9,953 nucleotides of DNA. Origin: Sedimentisphaerales bacterium (GTDB taxonomy: Bacteria; Planctomycetota; Phycisphaerae; Sedimentisphaerales; SM23-30). The stretch is from positions 1-9,953 of the forward strand of contig JAFGDI010000387.1 of assembly GCA_016932145.1 (NCBI GenBank), in the 5' to 3' direction. The notes beneath the pieces are model-generated. The model was not told the origin of the DNA and ran no database searches. It worked only from the letters and a program-made list of their open reading frames with translations. A program made the translations under genes and the position numbers. How positions within the stretch are numbered: the stretch's first letter is position 1; every line of letters starts with the position of its first letter. Below, in pieces: positions 1 to 6,619 of the stretch.

Positions 1-575
1 AATGCACGCATTACGGTTTTTATCTCTCCTTTAACCGATAGCATGTCATCACTCAACTGCACCACTGCCAGAGCTGTGCCCGGCCGCTGATCAAAAAAGT
101 CCATCGCAAAGAACAAGTACCACTGCTTTGTAACCGGGTCCTGAAAAGCATGGCCATCAATAGAAAATGGCAGGTCTGGAAACAGCTTTTTACCACTATC
201 AATAAAAGGCCCTTCTGGACTGTCAGAAACAGCAACCCTCATATGCATATCCCCGGCATAATACAAATAATACTTCCCGTCTTTGCATGTCACTTCCGGT
301 GCCCAGTATAACTCCATACCGGGCAATGGCTCTAATGCCCCTCCTACATATTCCCAATTTACAAAGTCCTTTGATCGGGCTATCTGGAAGCGTTTACCTG
401 TGTTTTTTTCCTCTGTACCATAGGCATAGTATGTATCACCAAATTTCACCATGTGCGGGTCGGCCAGATAACCATCCCACAGAGGGTTGGAATATGTCAG
501 GGTCACACTCTTACTACTGCACGAACAAAGCAACATTGCCGACATAAGCATACAAAAATACAAAATCCGTTTCAT
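1..575 (-). CDS. Glycoside hydrolase family 43 lipoprotein, partial (3' end beyond the left edge)
   Basis: The gene reads leftwards from an ATG at 575 and runs off the window, leaving 191 codons. The N-terminus is a lipoprotein signal: MKR, a hydrophobic stretch, then a lipobox LCSC with Cys19 as the predicted lipidated residue, so the enzyme is probably anchored to a membrane. The mature part looks like the five-bladed GH43 beta-propeller. It has LADPHMVKFGDTYYAYGT with Asp39 as the likely catalytic base, a WAPEV motif at 91-95, AVSDSPEGPF at 115-124, and SIDGHAFQDP with Asp140 as the likely pKa-tuning Asp. The catalytic Glu should lie in the missing part. GH43 enzymes mostly cleave arabinan, arabinoxylan or xylo-oligosaccharides; the exact substrate cannot be read here. 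A GGAG sequence sits 9 nt before the ATG. It lies downstream of the sigma/FecR pair on the same strand, with a repeat between them. The family call is fairly firm, the substrate open. Confidence 0.85.
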   Translation of the reverse strand, partial: MKRILYFCMLMSAMLLCSCSSKSVTLTYSNPLWDGYLADPHMVKFGDTYYAYGTEEKNTGKRFQIARSKDFVNWEYVGGALEPLPGMELYWAPEVTCKDGKYYLYYAGDMHMRVAVSDSPEGPFIDSGKKLFPDLPFSIDGHAFQDPVTKQWYLFFAMDFFDQRPGTALAVVQLSDDMLSVKGEIKTVMRA

Positions 576-630
576 GTTCCAGATCTCCGTCATAAGGGGC
601 CTTAAGTTTAAAATATTCCAAACTGCCGCA

Positions 631-647
631 TATTCTGCAGCAGAATA
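631..647. promoter_or_regulatory. Operator-like perfect dyad upstream of the GH43 lipoprotein gene
   Basis: TATTCTGC-A-GCAGAATA is a perfect 8-1-8 inverted repeat, centred about 64 bp before the GH43 start at 575. The single-base centre is too short for an RNA hairpin loop, so a protein-binding site is more likely than a terminator. No regulator gene for it is visible, and no convincing -35/-10 pair was found next to it. Confidence 0.4.
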
Positions 648-667
648 ATAATATGATTGAAATAAAA

Positions 668-905
668 TTGTAATCGTTCACACCTGCTCGAAATGGCTTG
701 CCCAAGTAGGACAGGCATCATGCCTGTCACCCAAATTTCGACGATGTCGAAAACAAGGTTGAAACAACAAGGGCATAAATATGCAAAGTATTATATCTCG
801 ATAGTAGTTTGCCAGCTTTACTGGCAACTCAGGTGACAGGCAAGCTGTCAGTCCCGAAGCCAGTTCGGGAATGCCTGTCCTACTATTTGTCGTGAACGCT
901 TACAA
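668..905. repeat. Nested inverted-repeat element (MITE- or REPIN-like)
   Basis: The element fills most of the 336-bp gap between the FecR-domain gene and the GH43 lipoprotein gene. Three nested pairs of arms face each other: 668-681 with 892-905 (13 of 14 bases), 705-718 with 871-884 (14 of 14, AGTAGGACAGGCAT), and 721-731 with 832-842 (11 of 11, TGCCTGTCACC). Each half also holds small perfect hairpins: 710-717/721-728, 736-742/746-752, 809-815/821-827, 834-839/845-850 and 852-858/864-870. The halves look like two diverged copies of one repeat in opposite orientation; the right copy carries about 26 extra bases including the TCCCGAA/TTCGGGA hairpin. No ORF, transposase or clear target-site duplication is seen. 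The core between the arms (about 753-808) shows nothing recognisable. It could be a non-autonomous mobile element, a REP-type intergenic repeat, or a transcript-end or processing structure. Confidence 0.7.
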
Positions 906-911
906 AAGATT

Positions 912-2585
912 TTACTCCACTGGATTATCAGCTAACGACAATTCCAGACTAGGACGCGCAAATACACACCAGTCGGAATCGGTAGAACGCAGTGTTCTAC
1001 CGTCTTCAAAACCTGGATCGCCGCCATCGGTACTTACCAGAGTAAGGAATCGATCTGAGTCTCTTAAAGGTATTTCTATTGAAACTATATCCCTTATATC
1101 ATTTATGCCTTTACGAGAGAATCGCAACTCGCCATCAACCAATATCCATATATCAAAATTACCCTGACGCGGATTATCCGATGACAAACCCGCATCTGCG
1201 GTAAACTTCGCTATCTTGCCATCTGGCAAACTCCTGCGAATTGCATCCAGGTCGTAAGTTATGCCCAGATTGGCATGCATAAACAATGCCGGGTATTCTG
1301 CCGTTCCATAGAACCGGTTACCCAATTCACCATGCGGGGCACGCCATTTATAATCCACCAGGTCACGACCATAACCGTTTACTATATTAGAATAATAAAT
1401 GCCGTTGGTCTTGGGACATTCATAAAAAATATGTCCGTTAGAACTTATGACCTGATATCGGTCCTTACCCTGGGGTACAAATACACCATCAATAAACGGA
1501 TCGTCAACCTTTACATAATCACCATTTGACTTGCGGTCTTCAGATCCAAACACCAGGCGTTTACCTGTAACCGCATCAATTCCTAATTCAAGCTCACCTG
1601 TGCCCCAGCCATTACCGCCACCGACTATATCTGCCAGATTAATAACAGATCGACCTCGCCATATCATATTTGCACTAGAATCTATGTCGCGGGCAAATAA
1701 TTTACTGTCAAAAGGTATCTCACTGACCTGCTCATCTGTTCCACTTACCTTGCGGGCCTGACCCTGTGTAACTTCACCACTGGCCTTTTGCTCGCCCTCT
1801 CCGGCAACTAATGCCGTCTTACCTTTTAGTACATGCAGCTCGGTGTCGCCCTGCTTATCTATCTGCACGCCAAACTGGGTACCAAGATCGATAATAAGTG
1901 CTTTTGGGGTAGCTATAGCAAATCCTATAGCTTCTTTGGGTACATTTGAAAAAACACTGCCATAGTTGCATTTTATCCGATCCTCACCGGCTATATAAAA
2001 CTCGGCCGGTCCCTCGATAGTTACCCTGGCATTATTATCAAAGGCTAATTCGACAAAACCATACCTCAGCTTATACAGACTCTTGCCTATCGACAATCGC
2101 TCCCCTATGTCAGGAGAATTTCTGCCTACCCACTGAGCACTGACCATATCGCTGACTGTGGCAACTTCTATACGGCTCATCATACTGTAAAAGTAAATGC
2201 TGACTACTACCAGTAAACTGGCTGCCAGCGATACTATTGATGATACCCACACTTTGCGAAAAACCGATGTTCTGTTAACTGAAAAATCGCCAGAATCATC
2301 GAAAGAAGCCTCTGCCGGACAACTCTGACTTAATTCCTTTTCCAGCTCGGAAGCTATTGCCTCTGCCTCTTCCTGAGTCAGATCGGTAATAGTATCATCC
2401 TGATGAGACGCTACCTGGAAAAATTGCAGATAGGTCCAGAGCTTGACAAAATCAAGATACTCCCTGGCCATATCCGGATTTTCTGATATAAGATAATCCA
2501 GCCGGTCAAATTGCTCCTGGGTGATAACCTGCTCTCGCAAGGCATTCAGCAGCGTATATATTTCATTTTTTTCTGTTGCTGTCAT
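912..2585 (-). CDS. FecR-domain transmembrane anti-sigma factor candidate with C-terminal NPCBM-like domain
   Basis: This 557-residue protein has the layout of planctomycete-type FecR proteins. Residues 1-60 form a helical cytoplasmic segment (EQFDRLDYLISENPDMAREY), suited to holding a sigma factor. A single membrane helix spans about 114-134. Residues about 165-265 match a FecR domain (LRYGFVELAFDNNARVTIEGPAEF, then IIDLGTQFGVQID and LHVLKGKTAL). The C-terminal part has an NPCBM-like carbohydrate-binding signature at about 434-551: LGITYDLDAIR, FDIWILVDGEL, RFLTLVSTDGGD. The N-terminus is thus inside the cell and the FecR and sugar-binding-like parts outside the membrane. It lies 10 bp after the sigma gene on the same strand and has almost no Shine-Dalgarno sequence, so it is probably translated by coupling. 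It is likely an anti-sigma regulator that responds to a glycan; the ligand and the NPCBM call are inference from remembered motifs. Confidence 0.8.
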   Translation of the reverse strand: MTATEKNEIYTLLNALREQVITQEQFDRLDYLISENPDMAREYLDFVKLWTYLQFFQVASHQDDTITDLTQEEAEAIASELEKELSQSCPAEASFDDSGDFSVNRTSVFRKVWVSSIVSLAASLLVVVSIYFYSMMSRIEVATVSDMVSAQWVGRNSPDIGERLSIGKSLYKLRYGFVELAFDNNARVTIEGPAEFYIAGEDRIKCNYGSVFSNVPKEAIGFAIATPKALIIDLGTQFGVQIDKQGDTELHVLKGKTALVAGEGEQKASGEVTQGQARKVSGTDEQVSEIPFDSKLFARDIDSSANMIWRGRSVINLADIVGGGNGWGTGELELGIDAVTGKRLVFGSEDRKSNGDYVKVDDPFIDGVFVPQGKDRYQVISSNGHIFYECPKTNGIYYSNIVNGYGRDLVDYKWRAPHGELGNRFYGTAEYPALFMHANLGITYDLDAIRRSLPDGKIAKFTADAGLSSDNPRQGNFDIWILVDGELRFSRKGINDIRDIVSIEIPLRDSDRFLTLVSTDGGDPGFEDGRTLRSTDSDWCVFARPSLELSLADNPVE

Positions 2586-2595
2586 AGATCACACA

Positions 2596-3117
2596 CTACT
2601 GTGTCATACTTTTTTTAACACAATTCAATAAAACTACATGTATCTTGGATATTCGATTATACAAGGTATTAATATTTATACCCACACGCCCGGAAAGGGC
2701 CTTAAGCGTTGCTCCGTCTTCATAACGAAGCTCTAATATCTTTTTCTCATCCGGATTGAGCTTCTGTAAGCATTTCTTCAACGATTCTATCCGAATATCT
2801 TCATCGCCGGCCTCTATTGCTTCCAACTGCTCTATTATTTCCATTGTCTTATCACTGAACTTCATGCGATAATTCTTCTTGTCTCGCAAATATCTCAGGA
2901 TCTTGAACCTGGCTACTGATATAGCCCATGCCGTAAAATCTGTTCCGGGTGTATAATCATCAAATTTCTGCCAGAGCAATGAAGCCGTTTCCTGAACAAT
3001 GTCATCAGCATCTACCGGACTGGCTATTTTTGCCATTACATATCCGTAGATACGCCGCTGACTCTTAAGAAAAAGCTGCATAAAGTACTGACTTCTCTGA
3101 TTTTCTAACTCATCCAT
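2596..3117 (-). CDS. ECF-type RNA polymerase sigma factor
   Basis: This 173-residue protein has only the two core sigma regions, as in extracytoplasmic-function sigma factors. Region 2 covers about 12-80, with the core-binding and -10 recognition segment DADDIVQETASLLWQKF (36-52) and FTAWAISVARFKILRYLRDK. Region 4 covers about 115-165, with LNPDEKKILELRY and a helix-turn-helix LSGRVGININTLYNRISKI that should read the -35 element. The style resembles the sigma-70 subfamily first described in Rhodopirellula and Verrucomicrobium. It should direct RNA polymerase to a small regulon. The FecR-domain membrane protein follows after 10 bp and is the expected anti-sigma partner. The ATG at 3117 is preceded by an AAGG about 11 nt upstream, a weak ribosome site. 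The function is confident; the regulon is unknown, and nearby GH43 genes are only candidates. Confidence 0.9.
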   Translation of the reverse strand: MDELENQRSQYFMQLFLKSQRRIYGYVMAKIASPVDADDIVQETASLLWQKFDDYTPGTDFTAWAISVARFKILRYLRDKKNYRMKFSDKTMEIIEQLEAIEAGDEDIRIESLKKCLQKLNPDEKKILELRYEDGATLKALSGRVGININTLYNRISKIHVVLLNCVKKSMTQ

Positions 3118-3232
3118 ATATCAACTAACCTTGTAAAAGCGACAAACTATAACGCGCTTCCTGTAGTTAATGCCTCTTTTTGCCCTTTTTTTTACATTTT
3201 TCCTGATAAAATCAGTTTATTTAACTAAAATA

Positions 3233-3261
3233 TTATTAGCAGCCTCGTACAGACCTCACAA
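3233..3261 (-). promoter_or_regulatory. Putative promoter of the sigma/FecR operon
   Basis: On the minus strand TTGTGA (3261-3256) is followed after 17 bp by TAATAA (3238-3233), which resembles a housekeeping sigma-70 promoter. It would start transcription near 3226 and give a leader of about 110 nt. A small dyad CTGAT-AAA-ATCAG lies at 3203-3215 just downstream. The phylum's promoter consensus is poorly known to me, so this is a weak call. Confidence 0.3.
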
Positions 3262-3349
3262 ACTGACTCTATATAATAGCGATTTGGCCCTATAATTGAA
3301 CCTATTATTGCTCTTTTTTTCTTTTTTTATACGGTTCCCTTCGAGCAAC

Positions 3350-4303
3350 TCACCTCAACAGCCAGCGTTTGATATGATAATATCGCACTGGCGGACAATA
3401 TTCCTGGCCTGATACTGCCGGGGGTGTCAGAATATGAGCAAAACCACTATCAATGGTAAAATCAAGCGGTAACGACGGGCCATAATCGCCGTCTATCTGC
3501 ACTGGAACAGTTTCCGGACCCTCAATGCGAATGTTTTTACACCTCACCCGCGTGGTCGTTTTCAACCGATGATCTGCCTTCAATATTGTATATATTGACT
3601 GTAAGAGCAGTTGCCACCTATTCTTACAACGAAAAACAGTTAAGTCAAGATAACCATCTCCGCAATCAGCCTCAGGGGCTATGCCAATTCCAATGGCATA
3701 GCGGCCTATATTGGAAACATATGCCAGGGCCGGTTGATCACAAATATCTTTGCCATCGGCAATTATGTGTAAAGAAACAAACTTGTACGACCAGAAAGTC
3801 CTGGCCAGAGGCCATAAATAATCCAGAGGTGTAATATGGCCTGAGCGTTTATGATGTACATATTTCACCACCTGGGCATCGAAACCCAGACCAACAACAG
3901 CGATAAAATGTCGGCCATTTACCCGACCCAGATCTATCTTCCTCACTTTGCCGGAGTCCAGAGCGGAAATAGAGGTTTTTACCGAACCATCTAAACCCAG
4001 CTCACAGGCGAGCAGATTTTCAGTACCAGTGGGAATGATCAGGATCGGCACTTCACTACCGGCTGCTGCCTCCAGAACCGTACGAACACTGCCATCACCT
4101 CCGGCGATCATTATCACATCAAACTTCTCTGCTATAGCCTTACATGTTAACTCAGCGGCATGTTCCAGTGATCGGGTAAGCGAGATTACTACCTCATCAC
4201 CACGCTGCAACAAATGATCTCTGAGCATCTTTAATGAACGAACTCTGAGATTTGAGCCGCTCTTGGGATTGATTATCATCTTATATCTTTGTAATTGACG
4301 CAT
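3350..4303 (-). CDS. Diacylglycerol kinase-like lipid kinase (DAGK catalytic domain, YegS/DgkB type)
   Basis: The 317-residue protein has the signature of the DAGK_cat family, which transfers the ATP gamma-phosphate to diacylglycerol or a related lipid at the inner membrane face. Visible motifs are INPKSGS near the N-terminus (11-17), the nucleotide-binding GGDGS at 68-72, PTGTENLLA at 91-99, GLGFDA in the second domain, and VQIDGD near 268-273. The length is typical of the soluble bacterial kinases. GGDGSVRTV and GTEN differ from the commoner GGDGT-N and GTAND; the Asp of GGDG is kept, so activity is plausible. There is no signal peptide. The gene starts 15 bp after the aldolase-like gene, with a G-rich GGTGG ribosome site in that gap, so the two form one operon. 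Lipid recycling or glycolipid synthesis is possible; the real substrate (diacylglycerol, sphingosine-like or other) cannot be told. Confidence 0.85.
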   Translation of the reverse strand: MRQLQRYKMIINPKSGSNLRVRSLKMLRDHLLQRGDEVVISLTRSLEHAAELTCKAIAEKFDVIMIAGGDGSVRTVLEAAAGSEVPILIIPTGTENLLACELGLDGSVKTSISALDSGKVRKIDLGRVNGRHFIAVVGLGFDAQVVKYVHHKRSGHITPLDYLWPLARTFWSYKFVSLHIIADGKDICDQPALAYVSNIGRYAIGIGIAPEADCGDGYLDLTVFRCKNRWQLLLQSIYTILKADHRLKTTTRVRCKNIRIEGPETVPVQIDGDYGPSLPLDFTIDSGFAHILTPPAVSGQEYCPPVRYYHIKRWLLR

Positions 4304-4318
4304 CTTTTTCCACCACCA

Positions 4319-4927
4319 TCAGGCATTGGTCATCTGAGCGATCATTTCCGGTGTTATATAGCTCAAATCACCCTGATGAGCTATTACCTTACATGCCAGT
4401 TCAAAAAAAACTGCCCTCTGGATCGCCTCCTCGAAGTTCTTACCGTAAGTTACCATTCCATGATTGCGGATCACAACCATACTTGACTTTGCGGCAGCCT
4501 CAATGACAGAATCCGCCAATTGCTGACTGCCAGGCGGTAAAAAGTCGATCATCACCGGCTGACCAATATAATATGGCACTTCTAGTATCACATTAAAATT
4601 ATCAGGTAATTTATGCCCGGCAGCTATAGCCGTAGCATAAGGACTCTGATAATGCAGGACCACATTTACCTCAGGATTCGACCTTAATATGCCAAGGTGA
4701 AATCGGCTCTCAACCGATGCCCGAACACTATTTAACGGCTTACCCGTCTCTAACTGGCAAATTGCTATCGATTCCGGGCCGATACGGCCAAACCATGAGC
4801 CGGTAGCTGTCAGTAAAGCCGTACCATTATCAGCTCTTACAGACATATTGCCACTACTGCAAAAGGCCAGACCCTGCCGATCAACCTCATGGCAGGCAAC
4901 TATGAATTCTGCTTCAATATCTTTCAT
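4319..4927 (-). CDS. Class II aldolase/adducin family protein
   Basis: The protein (202 residues from the ATG at 4927) matches the zinc-dependent class II aldolase fold of fuculose-phosphate and rhamnulose-phosphate aldolases, ribulose-phosphate epimerases and methylthioribulose-phosphate dehydratase. Counting from the upstream GTG at 4936, it shows SSGNMSVR (27-34), TATGSWFGRI (43-52), the ASVESRFHL segment with the likely catalytic Glu76, LHYQSPYATAIAA (94-106) and RNHGMVTYG with His159. The usual His-x-His zinc pair is His95-Tyr-Gln97, so one metal ligand is replaced by Gln. This could shift metal use or substrate, or be normal for this subfamily. I prefer the ATG at 4927, which has GAGAAG about 10 nt upstream; the in-frame GTG at 4936 has no usable spacing. 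It is the first gene of an operon with the lipid kinase-like gene. The exact reaction is not assignable. Confidence 0.85.
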   Translation of the reverse strand: MKDIEAEFIVACHEVDRQGLAFCSSGNMSVRADNGTALLTATGSWFGRIGPESIAICQLETGKPLNSVRASVESRFHLGILRSNPEVNVVLHYQSPYATAIAAGHKLPDNFNVILEVPYYIGQPVMIDFLPPGSQQLADSVIEAAAKSSMVVIRNHGMVTYGKNFEEAIQRAVFFELACKVIAHQGDLSYITPEMIAQMTNA

Positions 4928-4959
4928 TTTTCCCACTTCTCAATTCAGCCAAAATTAAC

Positions 4960-4987
4960 TTATTACTGTAATTGATTTTATCGGCAA
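4960..4987 (-). promoter_or_regulatory. Putative promoter of the aldolase/lipid kinase operon
   Basis: On the minus strand TTGCCG (4987-4982) and TAATAA (4965-4960) are 16 bp apart. Transcription would start near 4953, about 26 nt before the ATG at 4927. It overlaps the divergent plus-strand promoter candidate, so the two units may compete for polymerase. Confidence 0.35.
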
Positions 4988-4999
4988 AAAAGTTAGAAT
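4972..4999 (+). promoter_or_regulatory. Putative promoter of the HAD-pdxJ operon, predicting a leaderless start
   Basis: TTGATT (4972-4977) and TAGAAT (4994-4999) are 16 bp apart. The expected start of transcription, about 7 nt after the -10 box, falls at 5006, exactly on the second ATG of the HAD gene. No Shine-Dalgarno sequence precedes either ATG, which agrees with a leaderless mRNA. Confidence 0.35.
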
Positions 5000-5647
5000 A
5001 TGTTTATGAAATACAGACATATTATCTGGGACTGGAACGGCACACTGCTCAATGATGCGGCTGAATGCACCGCTGTAGTCGATAAACTCATGCAAAAACA
5101 CAACTTAGGCAGACTATCGCAAGAAAGATACCGCAAAGAAACTTGTTTCCCGGTTATAAATTTCTATATAGCTCTGGGGTTCGACTTCCAAAAAGTCCCT
5201 TTTACTGAGATTGCCCGCGATTATATCGAACAATATGACCAGCTCATGCTTAACAGCTCATTGCACGATGAAAGCCGCTTGTGCCTCACTAATCTTACTG
5301 CCGCCGGATATACACACTCGGTACTAAGCGCCTATGAACAAATAAGACTTGAAAAAGCCATCAGCCATTTTGGCCTGACTGACTATTTCCTCAAAATAAT
5401 CGGTCTGAGCGACTATTTTGCCCATTCCAAGAAGGACAATGGCATAAAGTGGATAAATGAATTACCTTACGATAAAGAGCAGGTACTCTTTATCGGCGAT
5501 ACCACCCACGACCACGAAGTCGCTCTGGCTATGGGCGTTGATTGTATTTTAATGACAAACGGGCATCAGTCACCAGAACATTTCGACCAGACACATCGCC
5601 AGACATTCAACAATCTGGGCGAAGTCTGTCAATGGCTGCTGAGCTGA
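5000..5647 (+). CDS. HAD-superfamily phosphatase-like hydrolase
   Basis: The 215-residue protein has the haloacid dehalogenase layout with a helical cap after motif I, as in phosphoglycolate phosphatase-like enzymes. Motif I is IIWDWNGTLL with the nucleophile Asp11; motif II is the Ser in THSVLSAYEQ; motif III is the Lys pair in AHSKKDNG; motif IV is LFIGDTTHDHEVA, which holds the magnesium. The second Asp of the usual DxD motif is Asn13. That residue normally acts as general acid/base, so catalysis may be slower or tuned to another substrate; DxN variants are, to my knowledge, not rare in this superfamily. The start may be the ATG at 5000 or that at 5006, which a predicted leaderless promoter favours. 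pdxJ follows after 37 bp, so a role in dephosphorylating a vitamin B6 intermediate or a side product is possible but only inferred. Confidence 0.85.
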   Translation: MFMKYRHIIWDWNGTLLNDAAECTAVVDKLMQKHNLGRLSQERYRKETCFPVINFYIALGFDFQKVPFTEIARDYIEQYDQLMLNSSLHDESRLCLTNLTAAGYTHSVLSAYEQIRLEKAISHFGLTDYFLKIIGLSDYFAHSKKDNGIKWINELPYDKEQVLFIGDTTHDHEVALAMGVDCILMTNGHQSPEHFDQTHRQTFNNLGEVCQWLLS

Positions 5648-5684
5648 TGCTAAATATATAGAAAATAAAATAAAGGACACAAAA

Positions 5685-6401
5685 ATGGCAAATCTCAATG
5701 TTAATATTGACCATGTAGCAACCGTAAGACAAGCTCGTTTGACAGTTGAACCAGACCCGGTCTGGGCCGCTGTAGAATGCGAATTAGCCGGTGCTAAAGG
5801 CATTACAATGCACTTACGCGAAGACCGCCGCCACATTCAGGAACGAGATGTAGAGCTCGTCCGCAAGGTCAGCAAGATAATGCTGAACCTCGAAATGGGT
5901 ATGACCGAAGAAATGGTAAACTATGCCCTCAAGCTCGTGCCAGATATGGTTACTTTAGTACCAGAAAAACGAGCCGAACTGACAACCGAAGGCGGACTCG
6001 ACTGCATTAAGCTGGAAAAAACACTCAAAACTGTAGTCGCCAAAATGCACAAAAAAGGCATTGAAGTGTCTGCATTCATTATAGCAGACCCCAACCAGAT
6101 CGCCGCCTGTGCCCAGGCTGGTTGTGATGCCATAGAACTGCATACCGGCCCCTACGCCAATGCCCGTACCAAAAAAGAGATAATCACACGACTGGACGAA
6201 CTGGAAACTGGTCTGGAATGCGGCCTTAACGCCGGAATGGTCGTTCACGCCGGACATGGCCTGACATACAGAAATGTTGAACCAGTAGCAGATATGACCG
6301 GCTTTTGCGATTTCAATATCGGACATGGCATAATCTCCCGGAGTATCTTTACCGGTCTTCGCAGTGCCACAAAAGAAATGATCGAACTGATCAGAAGATA
6401 A
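5685..6401 (+). CDS. pdxJ: Pyridoxine 5'-phosphate synthase
   Basis: PdxJ condenses 1-deoxy-D-xylulose 5-phosphate with 3-amino-2-oxopropyl phosphate to pyridoxine 5'-phosphate, the ring-closing step of DXP-dependent vitamin B6 synthesis in the cytoplasm. The 238-residue protein is of full family length and carries the family's hallmarks: NVNIDHVATVRQAR at 5-18, ITMHLREDRRHI with catalytic His43, NLEMG with Glu70, LVPEKRAELTTEGG at 91-104, ELHTGPYA at 151-158, HAGHGLTY with His191, and the C-terminal NIGHGIISRSIFTGL phosphate-binding loop. The fold is a TIM barrel that normally forms octamers. An AAAGGA ribosome site precedes the ATG, and a strong terminator follows about 40 bp after the stop, so it ends the HAD-pdxJ operon. 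No other vitamin B6 gene is in the window. Confidence 0.97.
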   Translation: MANLNVNIDHVATVRQARLTVEPDPVWAAVECELAGAKGITMHLREDRRHIQERDVELVRKVSKIMLNLEMGMTEEMVNYALKLVPDMVTLVPEKRAELTTEGGLDCIKLEKTLKTVVAKMHKKGIEVSAFIIADPNQIAACAQAGCDAIELHTGPYANARTKKEIITRLDELETGLECGLNAGMVVHAGHGLTYRNVEPVADMTGFCDFNIGHGIISRSIFTGLRSATKEMIELIRR

Positions 6402-6439
6402 TTATCGCAAAGTGGTTATTCTTTCGACAATATAATGTC

Positions 6440-6475
6440 AAAAAGGGCAAAAAGATTATTTTTTGCCCTTTTTTT
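6440..6475 (+). terminator. Intrinsic terminator after pdxJ
   Basis: AAAAAGGGCAAAAA (6440-6453) pairs with 6460-6473 around the loop GATTAT; the GGGC/GCCC core is followed by a run of seven T. The A and T flanks make it nearly symmetric, so it could act on both strands, but only the plus-strand operon ends here. Confidence 0.9.
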
Positions 6476-6499
6476 ATTACCATACTGAATTTATTATCC

Positions 6500-6529
6500 T
6501 TGCCCACTGTTATTAAGTTTTAATATGAT
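6500..6529 (+). promoter_or_regulatory. Putative promoter of the secreted GH43 gene
   Basis: TTGCCC (6500-6505) and TATGAT (6524-6529) are 18 bp apart; an overlapping TAATAT starts at 6521. The start would lie near 6536, giving an 84-nt leader to the ATG at 6620. It lies after the pdxJ terminator, so the GH43 gene is probably transcribed alone. Confidence 0.35.
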
Positions 6530-6619
6530 ATAACCATACCGTTAAAGTGCTCACCAACAATAATTCATCTCTGCCGACTGATTACATAACCAGTTGTTCA
6601 TTCAGAAAGGACAATAATA

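Noticed and set aside
1275..1761. Plus-strand open frames opposite the FecR-domain gene
   Set aside because: They are antisense shadows with no ribosome site, no family motif and low-complexity composition, while the minus-strand frame has clear domains.
3273..3296. Plus-strand TATAAT boxes in the sigma upstream region
   Set aside because: No plus-strand gene or small RNA with a terminator follows, and the region is simply AT-rich.
3308..3348. TTGCTC/GAGCAA inverted repeat around a long pyrimidine tract after the lipid kinase gene
   Set aside because: The arms are only 6 bp with a loop of about 29 nt, and on the minus strand the tract reads as A, so it is not a terminator for that gene.
5955..6326. 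Minus-strand open frame of 123 codons opposite pdxJ
   Set aside because: pdxJ is unmistakable on the plus strand; the antisense frame shows no motif.
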